Shown in pieces: positions 43,638 through 52,217 of a DNA stretch of 64,000 nucleotides. The translations under genes and the position numbers were made by a program. The DNA comes from Candidatus Brockarchaeota archaeon. GTDB lineage: Archaea > Thermoproteota > EX4484-205 > JAAOZP01. Each line of letters begins with the position of its first letter. The first letter of the stretch is position 1. Location of the stretch: the NCBI GenBank assembly GCA_017601225.1, contig JAFNIX010000001.1, positions 62,001-126,000 on the forward strand. Reading direction: 5' to 3'. A model generated the notes under the pieces. The model saw nothing but the letters and a program-made list of their open reading frames with translations. It made no database searches and was not told the DNA's origin.

Positions 43638-44438
43638 CTAGGGTAATAGTTTCTCCACGTATATTTTTCCAGTTTCCACCGGAATAATTTTCGAGGCTAG
43701 TTTCGACTTTATTTCGTCGGTGAACGAGTTATGCTGGGCTTTGCTTCCATGGAACAACACTATGACGCTTGGATTAAGGTCTAAAGCCATTTTCACAGCG
43801 TCCCCCGGGCTTGCTGAGGGCGACGGGTCCCCGGTTGGCAGGAAGGCTATGTCAGCATGCCCAAGGCTCCTTATCGACGGAGAGTATCCTGAGTCTCCGC
43901 CGTGGAAAACCCTTAAACCATCAGCCTCCAGCAGCAGTAGGATTATCTGCACCGGGTGAACCCCGTAAACCAAGTGGAGGGTTATCTTTCCCTCCCGTAA
44001 ATAGAGCTCCCTGGATTCTCCTCCCTCGAGCTTAACCAGCTTTTCGGCGGAGACCCTGCCTGACAACGCCTCGTAAACAGCTTGTTCGGCCGCGATGAAG
44101 CAGCCGGTCTTCTCGAATATTTCCTGAGCTGTGGCAGCGTTGAAATGATCGCTGTGAATATGCGTGTATACCAGCAGGCTCATCTCCCGAATATCCTTAA
44201 TCTCCTTCTCGCTCAACAGGTTAGCAACATCTATGCCTATCGTGAAATTCCCGGTCCTAAGAATCACGCCACTATAGCCGAGATGGATAAAAGCCACTTC
44301 ACCCCGGGATAGTTCAACCGAATAAAGTTCCTCCACCAACGACTTCCCGGGTGGTTGGAGCAGAACAGCCGCTAAGACTATTGAAACCAGAATAGCCACG
44401 AAAATTAGAATAACATGCAATATGCGTTGCCTCCTCAA
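43638..44438 (-). CDS. Membrane-anchored metallo-beta-lactamase-fold protein
   Basis: Residues 8-27 form an N-terminal signal anchor (VILIFVAILVSIVLAAVLL). The rest is a UPF0173-like metal hydrolase: FIHLGYSGVILRTGN, the THIHSDHFNA motif (HxHxDH), HLVYGVHPV, VFHGGDSGYSPSI with metal Asp, and VLFHGSKAQHNSF. The active domain would sit outside the cell. Substrate unknown; the ulaG/UPF0173 group includes lactonases and phosphodiesterases. Confidence 0.87.
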   Translation of the reverse strand: MRRQRILHVILIFVAILVSIVLAAVLLQPPGKSLVEELYSVELSRGEVAFIHLGYSGVILRTGNFTIGIDVANLLSEKEIKDIREMSLLVYTHIHSDHFNAATAQEIFEKTGCFIAAEQAVYEALSGRVSAEKLVKLEGGESRELYLREGKITLHLVYGVHPVQIILLLLEADGLRVFHGGDSGYSPSIRSLGHADIAFLPTGDPSPSASPGDAVKMALDLNPSVIVLFHGSKAQHNSFTDEIKSKLASKIIPVETGKIYVEKLLP

Positions 44439-44722
44439 TCCACCTTAATACTTTAAACGCAGAGTATAAAGATTCCGTTGACCCCTAGGAGCGCATGCTA
44501 TTCTATCAGCCCTCTTAAGCACGCCTATTAGGAGGCCTCTAAGTAAATATCCTTTGGCATCGTAGTGCGTGTTAAACTTTTACTCACAACCCCAACTTTT
44601 TTCAGCAGGGTTTTAAAACACTAATACGATACATTTCCCGGCTAAGCACATTTTAACCCTATGTAGATGAAAAGTCGGAGGTTTAGATAAAGTTTTAGAA
44701 ATGTGCGTGAGAAGGATATGTA

Positions 44723-47700
44723 GTGAAAATGAGGCGGGGAAAGCTGTTCCTAGTTTTGCTCATGATTCTCCAGCTTGTTTTCCTCCTAATAGTTACGTCA
44801 GACGTTAATGATTCAGAAATAAACTTAGACGAGCTAACGATAGTAGCGGTACACCCGTTCAATTGGATTGAGTGGAACAGACAGCATTTCTGGGATACGA
44901 TCGTTGAACAGCTTCATATGGAATTCTTGGATAGGGCAACGGGATTCATGGAGTGGCGTCATTGGCATGAGCCCGATGTCGACGGTCTTACGATCGCCTA
45001 TGCTAGAAGAAAGGGGGTGGTAACCGGGTCCTACATGGTCCTTACTCCAATACCTCCAAGCCCTGAACCAATGTATACTGATCCTTACGGCAACACTAAA
45101 CCTTTTCGGCAAGTTGCCGGCGGAACCGATTTAAACGGTGTTGTGCTTTTCCATCCCGATAATCTGCACATTACTGTTTCAGTCAGCTGCCCCCAGTGGG
45201 AGGAACATTTCATAAGGTCAGCGGAAAAAATATTGGATAAGGGTTTAAATGCTATAGATGTTGATTGCATATCCGTACCGCCTTTTGCATTTGGAGGGGA
45301 TTTCTCAGAATGGAGCGTGTATAAGTTTAGGAATTACTTGGCAAGCCGTTTCACACGTGAAGAATTAGCAAACCTAGGCGTGCGCGATGTTGACAAGTTT
45401 GACATAAGAAACTATGTTAAACAGAGACTCGACGCAAGCAGGATTGCTGCCGATATACTCGTAATCGCTGCACCGAAGACAAGTTTTTCACCTGAGGAGG
45501 TGGAAGCAATAAAGTCATACGTTAAAAACGGGGGTGGCCTGCTTTTGCAAATAGAGCCGGATGGCTGCCATGTTGCAAACGGGCTTTCAAAAGAGTTTGG
45601 TGTAACCGTTAAATGTGGAAACCTGGTGTCCTCTAGTCACTTATGGGACTATGGGAGTTTCGAGGTTTACGCGATAAACCGTGACCATGAGGTTACTAGG
45701 GGAGTTGCTTCTTTAACTTGGAATTGGGGAGTGGCCCTTGAGGTTAACAACCCAAGTGCAGTGATTCTGGCTCAAACGGACGAAAAGTCTTGGGTCGACT
45801 CGAATAATAATCTTCTTATAGATTCAAATGAGGAAAGGGGGCCTTTCCCGGTTATTGTTGGGCTAGAATATGGAAAGGGGAGAGTTATAATCCACGGAGA
45901 CAGGACTCAGGATAGTATTTTCGATTCCTACGGGGTTTTTCTAAGAAACGCATTGCTTTGGCTGGGGAAGGGAGTCTTAAACAGGAAAACTCTAATGTTC
46001 GACGAGTTACACTGGGAGGAAGCAACACTCTCCAGCGAAAGGGCCTGCGCGATGAACGCACAGCATCCAGAATGGTATCTTTACAGCCGTTTCTCAGAAC
46101 TGGCTACGGGTTTAGGATTGAATGTCACCAGTACTGGGATGCCCCCAAGCTTTCCGCAAGACAGGGTTTTAAGAGAATACGTGAAGTTTCTGCACATGGA
46201 GCTGGTTCGTTTTATCAATAATTTCGTTGAGAGAGTCAAGGAGTACGGTAGAAACGAATACGGAAAGAATATTCCTGTGTACGGTAACCAGTGGTTAGGC
46301 ACCTTGTACGATGATAATTTTTTGCGAGATATCGCTTTGGACTCAATACTTCTCTCCCCCTATCTTGATATCATTCAGATAGAGGTTGTTCCAAGCACTT
46401 TTCCTCCGAGAAACAGGCTTACACTAACATATCGGTTTGGCCATGCCATGGCTCAAAGCAGCAAGCCCGTATGGAATCAAGGAGCATTCTACAGCGATTT
46501 AGGATATAGGGAGCTTAGTCATAAGAAGGTGAACCTGACGATCCTAGGTATAGCTGAAGCATATGCGAACGGGGCTATTAAAGAGCTTGATCTAGCCGGT
46601 TGGCCCGGTGTCCCTGCAATAGCAGGCACCGTGGTTCTTCCAAACATGAGTATTCCGAAAAATGTTCAGGAGCTTCTGGACTTCATATGGGTGAACAGGA
46701 GGCTGCTCGTAGGGTTTAAACCCTATTCGAAAATCGCACTCGTCTACTCTGTTCCAAGCTTCCTGTGGAATACTTTTCCTGCATTCAACATTTATCCGGA
46801 GGAGCAGAGACGCGAGTTGACAGGGTTAGCCGATATGCTTCAGAGGCTCCACTTTCCTTATGACATAATTATTCTCGGGCATCCTGATTTAATGGACGAC
46901 ACTTATTACCTTGACAGGTTGAAGAATTATGATGCCATAATATTTCCGGATGTCAGCGATATTTCAGCCATACAAATCGAAGCGGTTGAAAACTTTGTAA
47001 AAAACGGAGGGAAAATCATTTTCACGGGCAACATTCCAATCTACGATCAAGACCATAACCATCTGGCTCAAGAAAAACAATCTCGTTTAAACAGAATTAT
47101 CCTAGAACACACTGACCAAGTGGTCTTGATTAGGGATCTATTAGGCTGCGAATGGTATGAAAATATGATTAGAGGCTACACTGAGGAGGAGAAGTATAAC
47201 AGCACGCTGAATAAGTTTAAAAGCCTCCTGAACAGTTTGATAGAGAAGCCTCTAGTAATTACTAATAGCTTGCCGGAATCTGTAGAAGTAAATATTCTTA
47301 AGAAAGACAACACTGTTTCAATACACTTTATTAACTACCAGTATCTTCTTGAAACAGACGAATTCCTGAAAACAAACAGTACGCAGATCTCAATAGATGC
47401 AACTATAGTAGGGAAAATAGATAACATTGCTTTTCTCTCGCCCGAGACTATGGAACAGTTAAAATTCAACTATGATGGACGATATGTAAACATAACCCTC
47501 CCTTCCTTAAACTATTGGGGATTTGTAGTTATCAATATGCCTGAAACATCGCCTTCAGAATTCGAGGTTAGCAATCTAAATGTAAACCCTGATACGATTA
47601 AAGTTGGTCAAGCGGCATTGATTTCGGTTAGCGTCAAGAATAATGGCGGAGAAACAGGCTCCTGCGTACTTACGCTAAAGGTTAACGGTCTGGTTGTGGA

Positions 47701-47956
47701 TACTAGGACGGTAAAGTTGAACCCAGGCCAGTCCACTACTGTAAGCTTCTCTTACACGCCGGAGAAAGAAGGAATATACAGCATTGATGTTAACGGTTTA
47801 ACCGGGGACCTAACAGTAAGCGAGGAGGAAAGTGAAGGGGAAACTCCTAGCCTAGTTCCAGAAACCATATTGCTCGCAATAGGAGTTGTAGTAATAATAA
47901 CTATGGCTTTAGTAGGATTATTCTTCAGAAGAAAAACTCGGAGACGCCCTCCTTAA
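44723..47956 (+). CDS. Large surface glycosidase-like protein
   Basis: 1077 residues. A signal anchor (KLFLVLLMILQLVFLLIVT) is followed by a TIM-barrel-like region that resembles GH42-type beta-galactosidases (FGGDFSEWSVYKFRNYLASR, NYVKQRLDASR). Two DUF4350/class I amidotransferase-like segments interrupt it (DILVIAAPKTSFSPEEVEAI near 240-285 and IIFPDVSDISAIQIEAVE near 735-775, each ending in NGGGLLLQ or NGGKIIFTG). A CARDB module lies at about 947-1030, then a membrane helix at 1048-1068 and a basic end. GTG 44723 has GAAGGAT 6 nt upstream. Substrate unknown. Confidence 0.75.
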   Translation: MKMRRGKLFLVLLMILQLVFLLIVTSDVNDSEINLDELTIVAVHPFNWIEWNRQHFWDTIVEQLHMEFLDRATGFMEWRHWHEPDVDGLTIAYARRKGVVTGSYMVLTPIPPSPEPMYTDPYGNTKPFRQVAGGTDLNGVVLFHPDNLHITVSVSCPQWEEHFIRSAEKILDKGLNAIDVDCISVPPFAFGGDFSEWSVYKFRNYLASRFTREELANLGVRDVDKFDIRNYVKQRLDASRIAADILVIAAPKTSFSPEEVEAIKSYVKNGGGLLLQIEPDGCHVANGLSKEFGVTVKCGNLVSSSHLWDYGSFEVYAINRDHEVTRGVASLTWNWGVALEVNNPSAVILAQTDEKSWVDSNNNLLIDSNEERGPFPVIVGLEYGKGRVIIHGDRTQDSIFDSYGVFLRNALLWLGKGVLNRKTLMFDELHWEEATLSSERACAMNAQHPEWYLYSRFSELATGLGLNVTSTGMPPSFPQDRVLREYVKFLHMELVRFINNFVERVKEYGRNEYGKNIPVYGNQWLGTLYDDNFLRDIALDSILLSPYLDIIQIEVVPSTFPPRNRLTLTYRFGHAMAQSSKPVWNQGAFYSDLGYRELSHKKVNLTILGIAEAYANGAIKELDLAGWPGVPAIAGTVVLPNMSIPKNVQELLDFIWVNRRLLVGFKPYSKIALVYSVPSFLWNTFPAFNIYPEEQRRELTGLADMLQRLHFPYDIIILGHPDLMDDTYYLDRLKNYDAIIFPDVSDISAIQIEAVENFVKNGGKIIFTGNIPIYDQDHNHLAQEKQSRLNRIILEHTDQVVLIRDLLGCEWYENMIRGYTEEEKYNSTLNKFKSLLNSLIEKPLVITNSLPESVEVNILKKDNTVSIHFINYQYLLETDEFLKTNSTQISIDATIVGKIDNIAFLSPETMEQLKFNYDGRYVNITLPSLNYWGFVVINMPETSPSEFEVSNLNVNPDTIKVGQAALISVSVKNNGGETGSCVLTLKVNGLVVDTRTVKLNPGQSTTVSFSYTPEKEGIYSIDVNGLTGDLTVSEEESEGETPSLVPETILLAIGVVVIITMALVGLFFRRKTRRRPP

Positions 47957-48099
47957 GCACGCGCTAACCGTTATCGGGTTTGTCTAGACTCTTTGAAGGT
48001 AAAGTTATCCATACTCAGGCCTACGGGCCCTTAATCATAGCTTTGAGGATAGCATACGCCAAAATGCCTAAGGTGTGGATATAGGCGAACGATAACCCT

Positions 48100-49050
48100 C
48101 TAGAACTCCAGCTTGATACTTCCAAGGAGCTCCTCAAACGTGCGAGAGCTCGATAGATCCGTAGAAAAGGAGTATTTTGCTAGATGAACCCCTTCAGGCA
48201 AGGTGATTCTCTTCGGTACCTTTTCCGCAAGCAGCACTCCTCCCTTACACTCCTCCCCCAATTCCTTCACATATCTTTCCAGCTGTTCCACATCTTTCTT
48301 GCCAGCGGCACCCAGCTTGACCTCCACCGCCACCATCATGTTCTTTCCGATAGGACGGGAATTTTTAATCAGGATATCCACATATCCCTCCGCAAACGCC
48401 TTCTCCCCCAAGACCTCAAATTCCTTATCCTCCTCTATACCCAAGCGATTCAATAATTCCCGCAGAACTTCTGGTCTTAACAGGTGTTGCCGGAGGATGG
48501 ACTGAACTATAACCTCCCGGAAGGGATATGTTCCTTCCACCTTTTGTCTGCCACGCGAGAATTTGGGCTGAAAAAGCTTCGCTGGGATAGTATGCTCTCG
48601 CTTAGTTTCTTCCTTCCCTATCTTCCCCATTACTGAGACCTGTTGCAAAGTGGTCTGATCAGCTTGGAAGTGCGTTTTCCAATACCCTCCCCTTTGAAGC
48701 AGGTTTTCCGCGATGTAGGCGAATTCCCTTCTGGTTAATGGTTCCTCGAAGACCCGCATGAGTTCCAGCTTGAGTCGGAAGGGAAAATAACAGGTTTTGC
48801 CTGACTGTTTGAAAAAGATGGGTTTCCAAGGGGGAGGAAGGTCTTGGGGGTTCCTCACCGCTTCTTTCCCGACTACCCGGTAAAGGTTGTACGCCTTGGC
48901 ACCGTAAAGGAAACTTACGAAGTCCCCGAGCTTTATGTCGCAATAGGCCCAGACCCCGTTTATAGTATCCGGGAATCCTGCCATGGCCCAATCCAAACAG
49001 AGATTCAGGTTTTCTCGATTGGAAACCGCCACGAGGAAATATTCTTCCAT
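48100..49050 (-). CDS. EVE domain fused to PD-(D/E)XK nuclease
   Basis: About 316 residues. The N-terminal EVE/PUA-like fold (EEYFLVAVSNRENLNLCLDW, GVWAYCDIKLGDFVSFLYG, NLYRVVGKE) is a reader of modified bases. The C-terminal nuclease has GYVDILI (Asp225) and VAVEVKLG (Glu243, Lys245) followed by a QLERYVKEL helix, close to the NucS/RecB-like core. Such fusions cut DNA with modified cytosine. The frame is open to 49203, but that part overlaps the divergent gene; ATG 49050 starts at the domain edge. Neighbours: divergent small gene, second EVE, NERD protein. Confidence 0.8.
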   Translation of the reverse strand: MEEYFLVAVSNRENLNLCLDWAMAGFPDTINGVWAYCDIKLGDFVSFLYGAKAYNLYRVVGKEAVRNPQDLPPPWKPIFFKQSGKTCYFPFRLKLELMRVFEEPLTRREFAYIAENLLQRGGYWKTHFQADQTTLQQVSVMGKIGKEETKREHTIPAKLFQPKFSRGRQKVEGTYPFREVIVQSILRQHLLRPEVLRELLNRLGIEEDKEFEVLGEKAFAEGYVDILIKNSRPIGKNMMVAVEVKLGAAGKKDVEQLERYVKELGEECKGGVLLAEKVPKRITLPEGVHLAKYSFSTDLSSSRTFEELLGSIKLEF

Positions 49051-49138
49051 CTCCCCAAGTAAGGGGGAGGAAGATCTTAAGTCTTGTTTCGACGATGTTC
49101 GATCATCCATAAATAGGGGGATATTATTTGATCGGATC

Positions 49139-49501
49139 ATGGATAGAAAACCACCTGTCATAAATGGTAGGATTAAGAAGGAGAAATCATGGCTCTCCGC
49201 CAAAAAGGTGGAGATTCAAGAAGAAGAAGATGGATACCATTGGAGGGCCACGAGAGTAAATTTTGAAACAGGGTCCATCGTGATCGTTGAATACATACAT
49301 CCAAACGTGGGCTACTGGGAGGAAATGTGCCTTTTCGTTAGCACTATGCACTGTCCAGACTGGCAGTGCATCCCTCTCTCCAACTTTTGGCTACAATGGA
49401 GGGAAAAGAGAAGCTTCTTGAGAAGCTTCCCTGCTTTTAAGGATCTTTTCAGGCGGAGGGATTATTGTAGGGAAATCCTTAAGGAGATGCTGGGAGACTG
49501 A
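49139..49501 (+). CDS. Hypothetical protein in the EVE/NERD island
   Basis: A 120-residue protein (start ATG 49139) with no recognised family. It has a beta-rich centre (SAKKVEIQEEEDGYHWRATR, GSIVIVEYIHPNVGYW) and an Arg-rich helical end, three cysteines in the centre (CLF, HCPDWQC). It lies divergent from the EVE-nuclease gene with an A/T-rich stretch (CATAAATAGG) between them, and 70 nt before the next EVE gene. It may be an accessory or inhibitor. Confidence 0.6.
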   Translation: MDRKPPVINGRIKKEKSWLSAKKVEIQEEEDGYHWRATRVNFETGSIVIVEYIHPNVGYWEEMCLFVSTMHCPDWQCIPLSNFWLQWREKRSFLRSFPAFKDLFRRRDYCREILKEMLGD

Positions 49502-49570
49502 TCAATTAGTGTGCAAGGATCTTTGCAGCTTCAAGTTTTTATACTTTGAAAGGCCTGCTGATCATGCTGC

Positions 49571-49990
49571 ATGAAAGTTTGGATAGTATCAGGGTCTGCC
49601 GGGAATCTGAAGACATCCATTGAGAAGGGCAAGTGGGGTGTTAACATGAGGCTTAAGAATTCTTGGAATAGGGTTGCCCAGGGCGACCTTCTCCTCTTCT
49701 ATGTTACTAGCCCTGTCCGCGGCATTGTTGGTGTTGCCAGTGTCGAGGGTAAGGCTGAGGAGAACAATATTCTCTGGCGTGACGAGGCTGTAGTAGGAAG
49801 GGTCCTCTACCCCTACAGGATACTCTTCAAACCAGTTTTCATACTCGACGAGGACAAGTGGGAGACAGGCAGAATCCCTGTTAAGGATCTTAACGTGAGC
49901 GTTAGAGCAGGCTTAAACAGCTTGAGGAACCAGGATACCGTTGAGAAGCTTCTTGACAGGATTAGGGGCTCATGGGGTGTTAAGCTTTAA
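49571..49990 (+). CDS. EVE (PUA-like) domain protein
   Basis: A stand-alone EVE domain of 139 residues: KVWIVSGSAGNLKTSIEKG, WGVNMRLKNSWNRVAQGDLL, LFYVTSPVRGIVGVASV, and RILFKPVFILDEDKWETG match the family. It forms a base-binding pocket for modified nucleotides, usually in DNA or RNA modification-dependent defence. Together with the EVE-nuclease at 48100 it makes two base readers within 2 kb. Confidence 0.88.
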   Translation: MKVWIVSGSAGNLKTSIEKGKWGVNMRLKNSWNRVAQGDLLLFYVTSPVRGIVGVASVEGKAEENNILWRDEAVVGRVLYPYRILFKPVFILDEDKWETGRIPVKDLNVSVRAGLNSLRNQDTVEKLLDRIRGSWGVKL

Positions 49991-50015
49991 GAGAGCATTA
50001 CGGTTAATGGTTTAG

Positions 50016-50738
50016 ATGAGTAGGCCTGTGTTTCGCTCTAGGGCTAAGGCCAATTTTTACAGGAACCTTATTATTCTCCTCATCGCTCTCTTCGCGTTTT
50101 GCGAGGCAGCCATGTTCATTCTAACCCAGCAGGGCTACTTCATGCTTTTCCCCCAGCTCTTAGTAATCATCCCTCTCTGGATTTTCACCCCTTGTTTAAA
50201 AATAGTTTACAGCAAGTATCAGATCTGGAGTGCTGGCGCCGAGGGGGAGGAGAACGTTGCTGAGGTGCTGGGTTCTCTGAAGGGTTTTGAAACTGTTAGC
50301 GACGTTGTTCTCCCCGGCGGGAAGGCTAACATAGACCACGTGGTGGTGTCGACCAAAGGGGTCTTCGTTATCGAGACTAAGAACCATAAGGGCCTAGTCA
50401 GGTGCAGGGGCGACGCATGGACTCTTTTGAAAACCGGCAGAAAAGGGACGGTTTACTCCAGTGATATTGGGAACCCGAGCAAACAGGTTAAGGGGAACGC
50501 GCTTGCATTGAGAAGATTCCTCTCGGAGAGGCTTGGAATCAACACTTATGTTAACGGTATCGTCTGCTTCACAAACCTTGAAACCAGGCTGGAAACATGG
50601 AGCCCCACGGTCACCGTGCTCCACATCTCCAACCTGAGAAGCTTCTTCCAGACGCTTAAGGAGCAAAACGTTATTTCAGAAGAAGATGTTAAACGAATCA
50701 AGACGGAGGTTGAAAAATACTCTTACAGCAGATCCTAG
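50016..50738 (+). CDS. NERD-domain nuclease-related membrane protein
   Basis: Two N-terminal membrane helices (YRNLIILLIALFAFCEAAMF and MLFPQLLVIIPLWIFTPCL) followed by a NERD domain: GAEGEENVAEVLGSL, GGKANIDHVVVSTKGVFVIE, TKNHKGLVRCRGD with the catalytic-like Asp, Glu and Lys (ID, ETK). NERD proteins are nucleases or nuclease-like partners in defence and plasmid genes. It lies 25 nt after the EVE gene, probably in one transcript. Confidence 0.88.
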   Translation: MSRPVFRSRAKANFYRNLIILLIALFAFCEAAMFILTQQGYFMLFPQLLVIIPLWIFTPCLKIVYSKYQIWSAGAEGEENVAEVLGSLKGFETVSDVVLPGGKANIDHVVVSTKGVFVIETKNHKGLVRCRGDAWTLLKTGRKGTVYSSDIGNPSKQVKGNALALRRFLSERLGINTYVNGIVCFTNLETRLETWSPTVTVLHISNLRSFFQTLKEQNVISEEDVKRIKTEVEKYSYSRS

Positions 50739-50767
50739 CGGTGCGCGCTAGAATTGTCAGCGGTATA

Positions 50768-52000
50768 TTAAACTCCGAGAAGCCATTTCCATATAGGCAT
50801 GTATTCTATTTCTTTATTTTTCACTCTGGTTTCGCCCTCCTGATTCCTAGTGATGCATAACAGTTTTTTACAGTCTAGTTCTTCGCTTGCTTTCACAATC
50901 TTCTTTAAGTGTTCTTCGTCTACTTCATGGCATACTTCGATTATCCGTTCGATTCGACCGCCGGTTTTAAGAATAAAATCTACTTCCTTCCCATCTTTTG
51001 TCGTATGGTAGAAAACTTGAGAAGCCCTGTTTTGAAGCCTTCTTAAAAGCTCGATGAATACTAGGTTCTCCATTTTTCTGCCTAAGTCTAAGGGTTTTTC
51101 GAAGAGATTTGAAAAAGCAAGGTCAATAACGTAGATTTTCTTCGGGGAAACTGCTTTCTCCCTTTCTGAATATGAAAACTTCTGGAGAGTGAATATTAGG
51201 AAAGCCTGACTCATGTAGTTTATGTAATTTATGAGTGTTTTAGTGTCGATTTTAACATCCAGTGTTTCCATGAATTTTTTTAAAGAGTTCCAGGTGAATG
51301 AGTTAGAGTAGTTTGAGAGAACAAAATAGAAGACGCTTTGAAACTCCGCCATGTTCCGTATTCTAAACCTCTCCACAAGGTCTCTGTAGAAGATTGTTTC
51401 GAGTAATGACACGATTTTCTCTCTAGACTTATAGATCCACACCTCAGGGAAGCCTCCCCATTTCACGTATTCCTCGAAAACATTTTGCACTCGACCCTTC
51501 TCCCTGAAGGTTTTCAGGGAAAAGTTACAGATCTCTCTGAATGAAAAGGGGGTTACTAGTTTTGAAGCATACCTTCCCCTTAATCTTGATGGTATTTCGG
51601 AGGATTGCAGTGACGAAGAAGAGCCGGAAATGAAGATGGTGAAATCTTTAACATCATGTAACCATCTTAAATTGAAATCCCAATCCCTCCATTCCTGTAT
51701 TTCGTCGAGAAAAAGATTGACCTTGCCCTCCGGATACTCCTTCCGCACAAGCTCGGCAAACCTCCTAACAGGAATCTTTCTAAGTGAAGGTTCATCGAAT
51801 GAAACGTAAACGGTCTGCTTATTGTTCTTTAACATATCGTTTGCTGTTTTAAGCATAAGAAAAGTTTTACCGGCTCTTCTTGGTCCCACTATAGCCACTA
51901 CGTCGGGACTTGCAATAGGCAGCATGATTTCTCTCGGAATCTCGTTAACATATTTTAACGAATCTAGATACTCGTAAGTGATCTCTAACAGTTGCCCCAT
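50768..52000 (-). CDS. DUF4143-type AAA+ ATPase (first copy)
   Basis: 410 residues. Walker A GPRRAGKT (39-46), Walker B LFLDEIQEW, sensor ISGSSSSL, followed by a C-terminal DUF4143 region (VSPKKIYVIDLAFSNLF, HTTKDGKEVDFILKTG) with a nuclease-like fold. Such genes are common in archaea as singletons and may form TA- or defence-like systems. Its promoter holds two copies of a 15-bp palindrome (52004-52018 and 52038-52052) with TTTATAAG between them, suggesting autoregulation. Confidence 0.88.
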   Translation of the reverse strand: MGQLLEITYEYLDSLKYVNEIPREIMLPIASPDVVAIVGPRRAGKTFLMLKTANDMLKNNKQTVYVSFDEPSLRKIPVRRFAELVRKEYPEGKVNLFLDEIQEWRDWDFNLRWLHDVKDFTIFISGSSSSLQSSEIPSRLRGRYASKLVTPFSFREICNFSLKTFREKGRVQNVFEEYVKWGGFPEVWIYKSREKIVSLLETIFYRDLVERFRIRNMAEFQSVFYFVLSNYSNSFTWNSLKKFMETLDVKIDTKTLINYINYMSQAFLIFTLQKFSYSEREKAVSPKKIYVIDLAFSNLFEKPLDLGRKMENLVFIELLRRLQNRASQVFYHTTKDGKEVDFILKTGGRIERIIEVCHEVDEEHLKKIVKASEELDCKKLLCITRNQEGETRVKNKEIEYMPIWKWLLGV

Positions 52001-52003
52001 TTA

Positions 52004-52052
52004 TGGAATACTATTCCAAAGTTACTTATAAAATTTATGGAATACTATTCCA
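52004..52052 (-). promoter_or_regulatory. Twin palindromic operators around a TATA box
   Basis: TGGAATACTATTCCA occurs at 52004-52018 and again at 52038-52052, each preceded by TTTA, so a 19-base unit is directly repeated with 34-bp spacing (about three helical turns). TTTATAAG between them on the minus strand is the TATA box for the ATPase gene starting at 52000. Confidence 0.75.
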
Positions 52053-52217
52053 TATTTAACGAACGGCTATACGTTTCGGAGGTGAATCTCAATAGCCCAA
52101 GGGATGCCTTTAAGCTTAATGAGGATTCCGCATAATCAGTCACAAGATCTAGCTGAAAGTTGAAACATTGCTTTAAAAAGTGCTTTTTAAGCTCGTTTCA
52201 GCCACGTTGAAAAAGTA

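Noticed and set aside
43450-43640. About 55 open codons ending ENWWMPLKGLNID-stop on the plus strand
   Set aside because: No start codon and no similarity I can name; could be a relic but too short to support.
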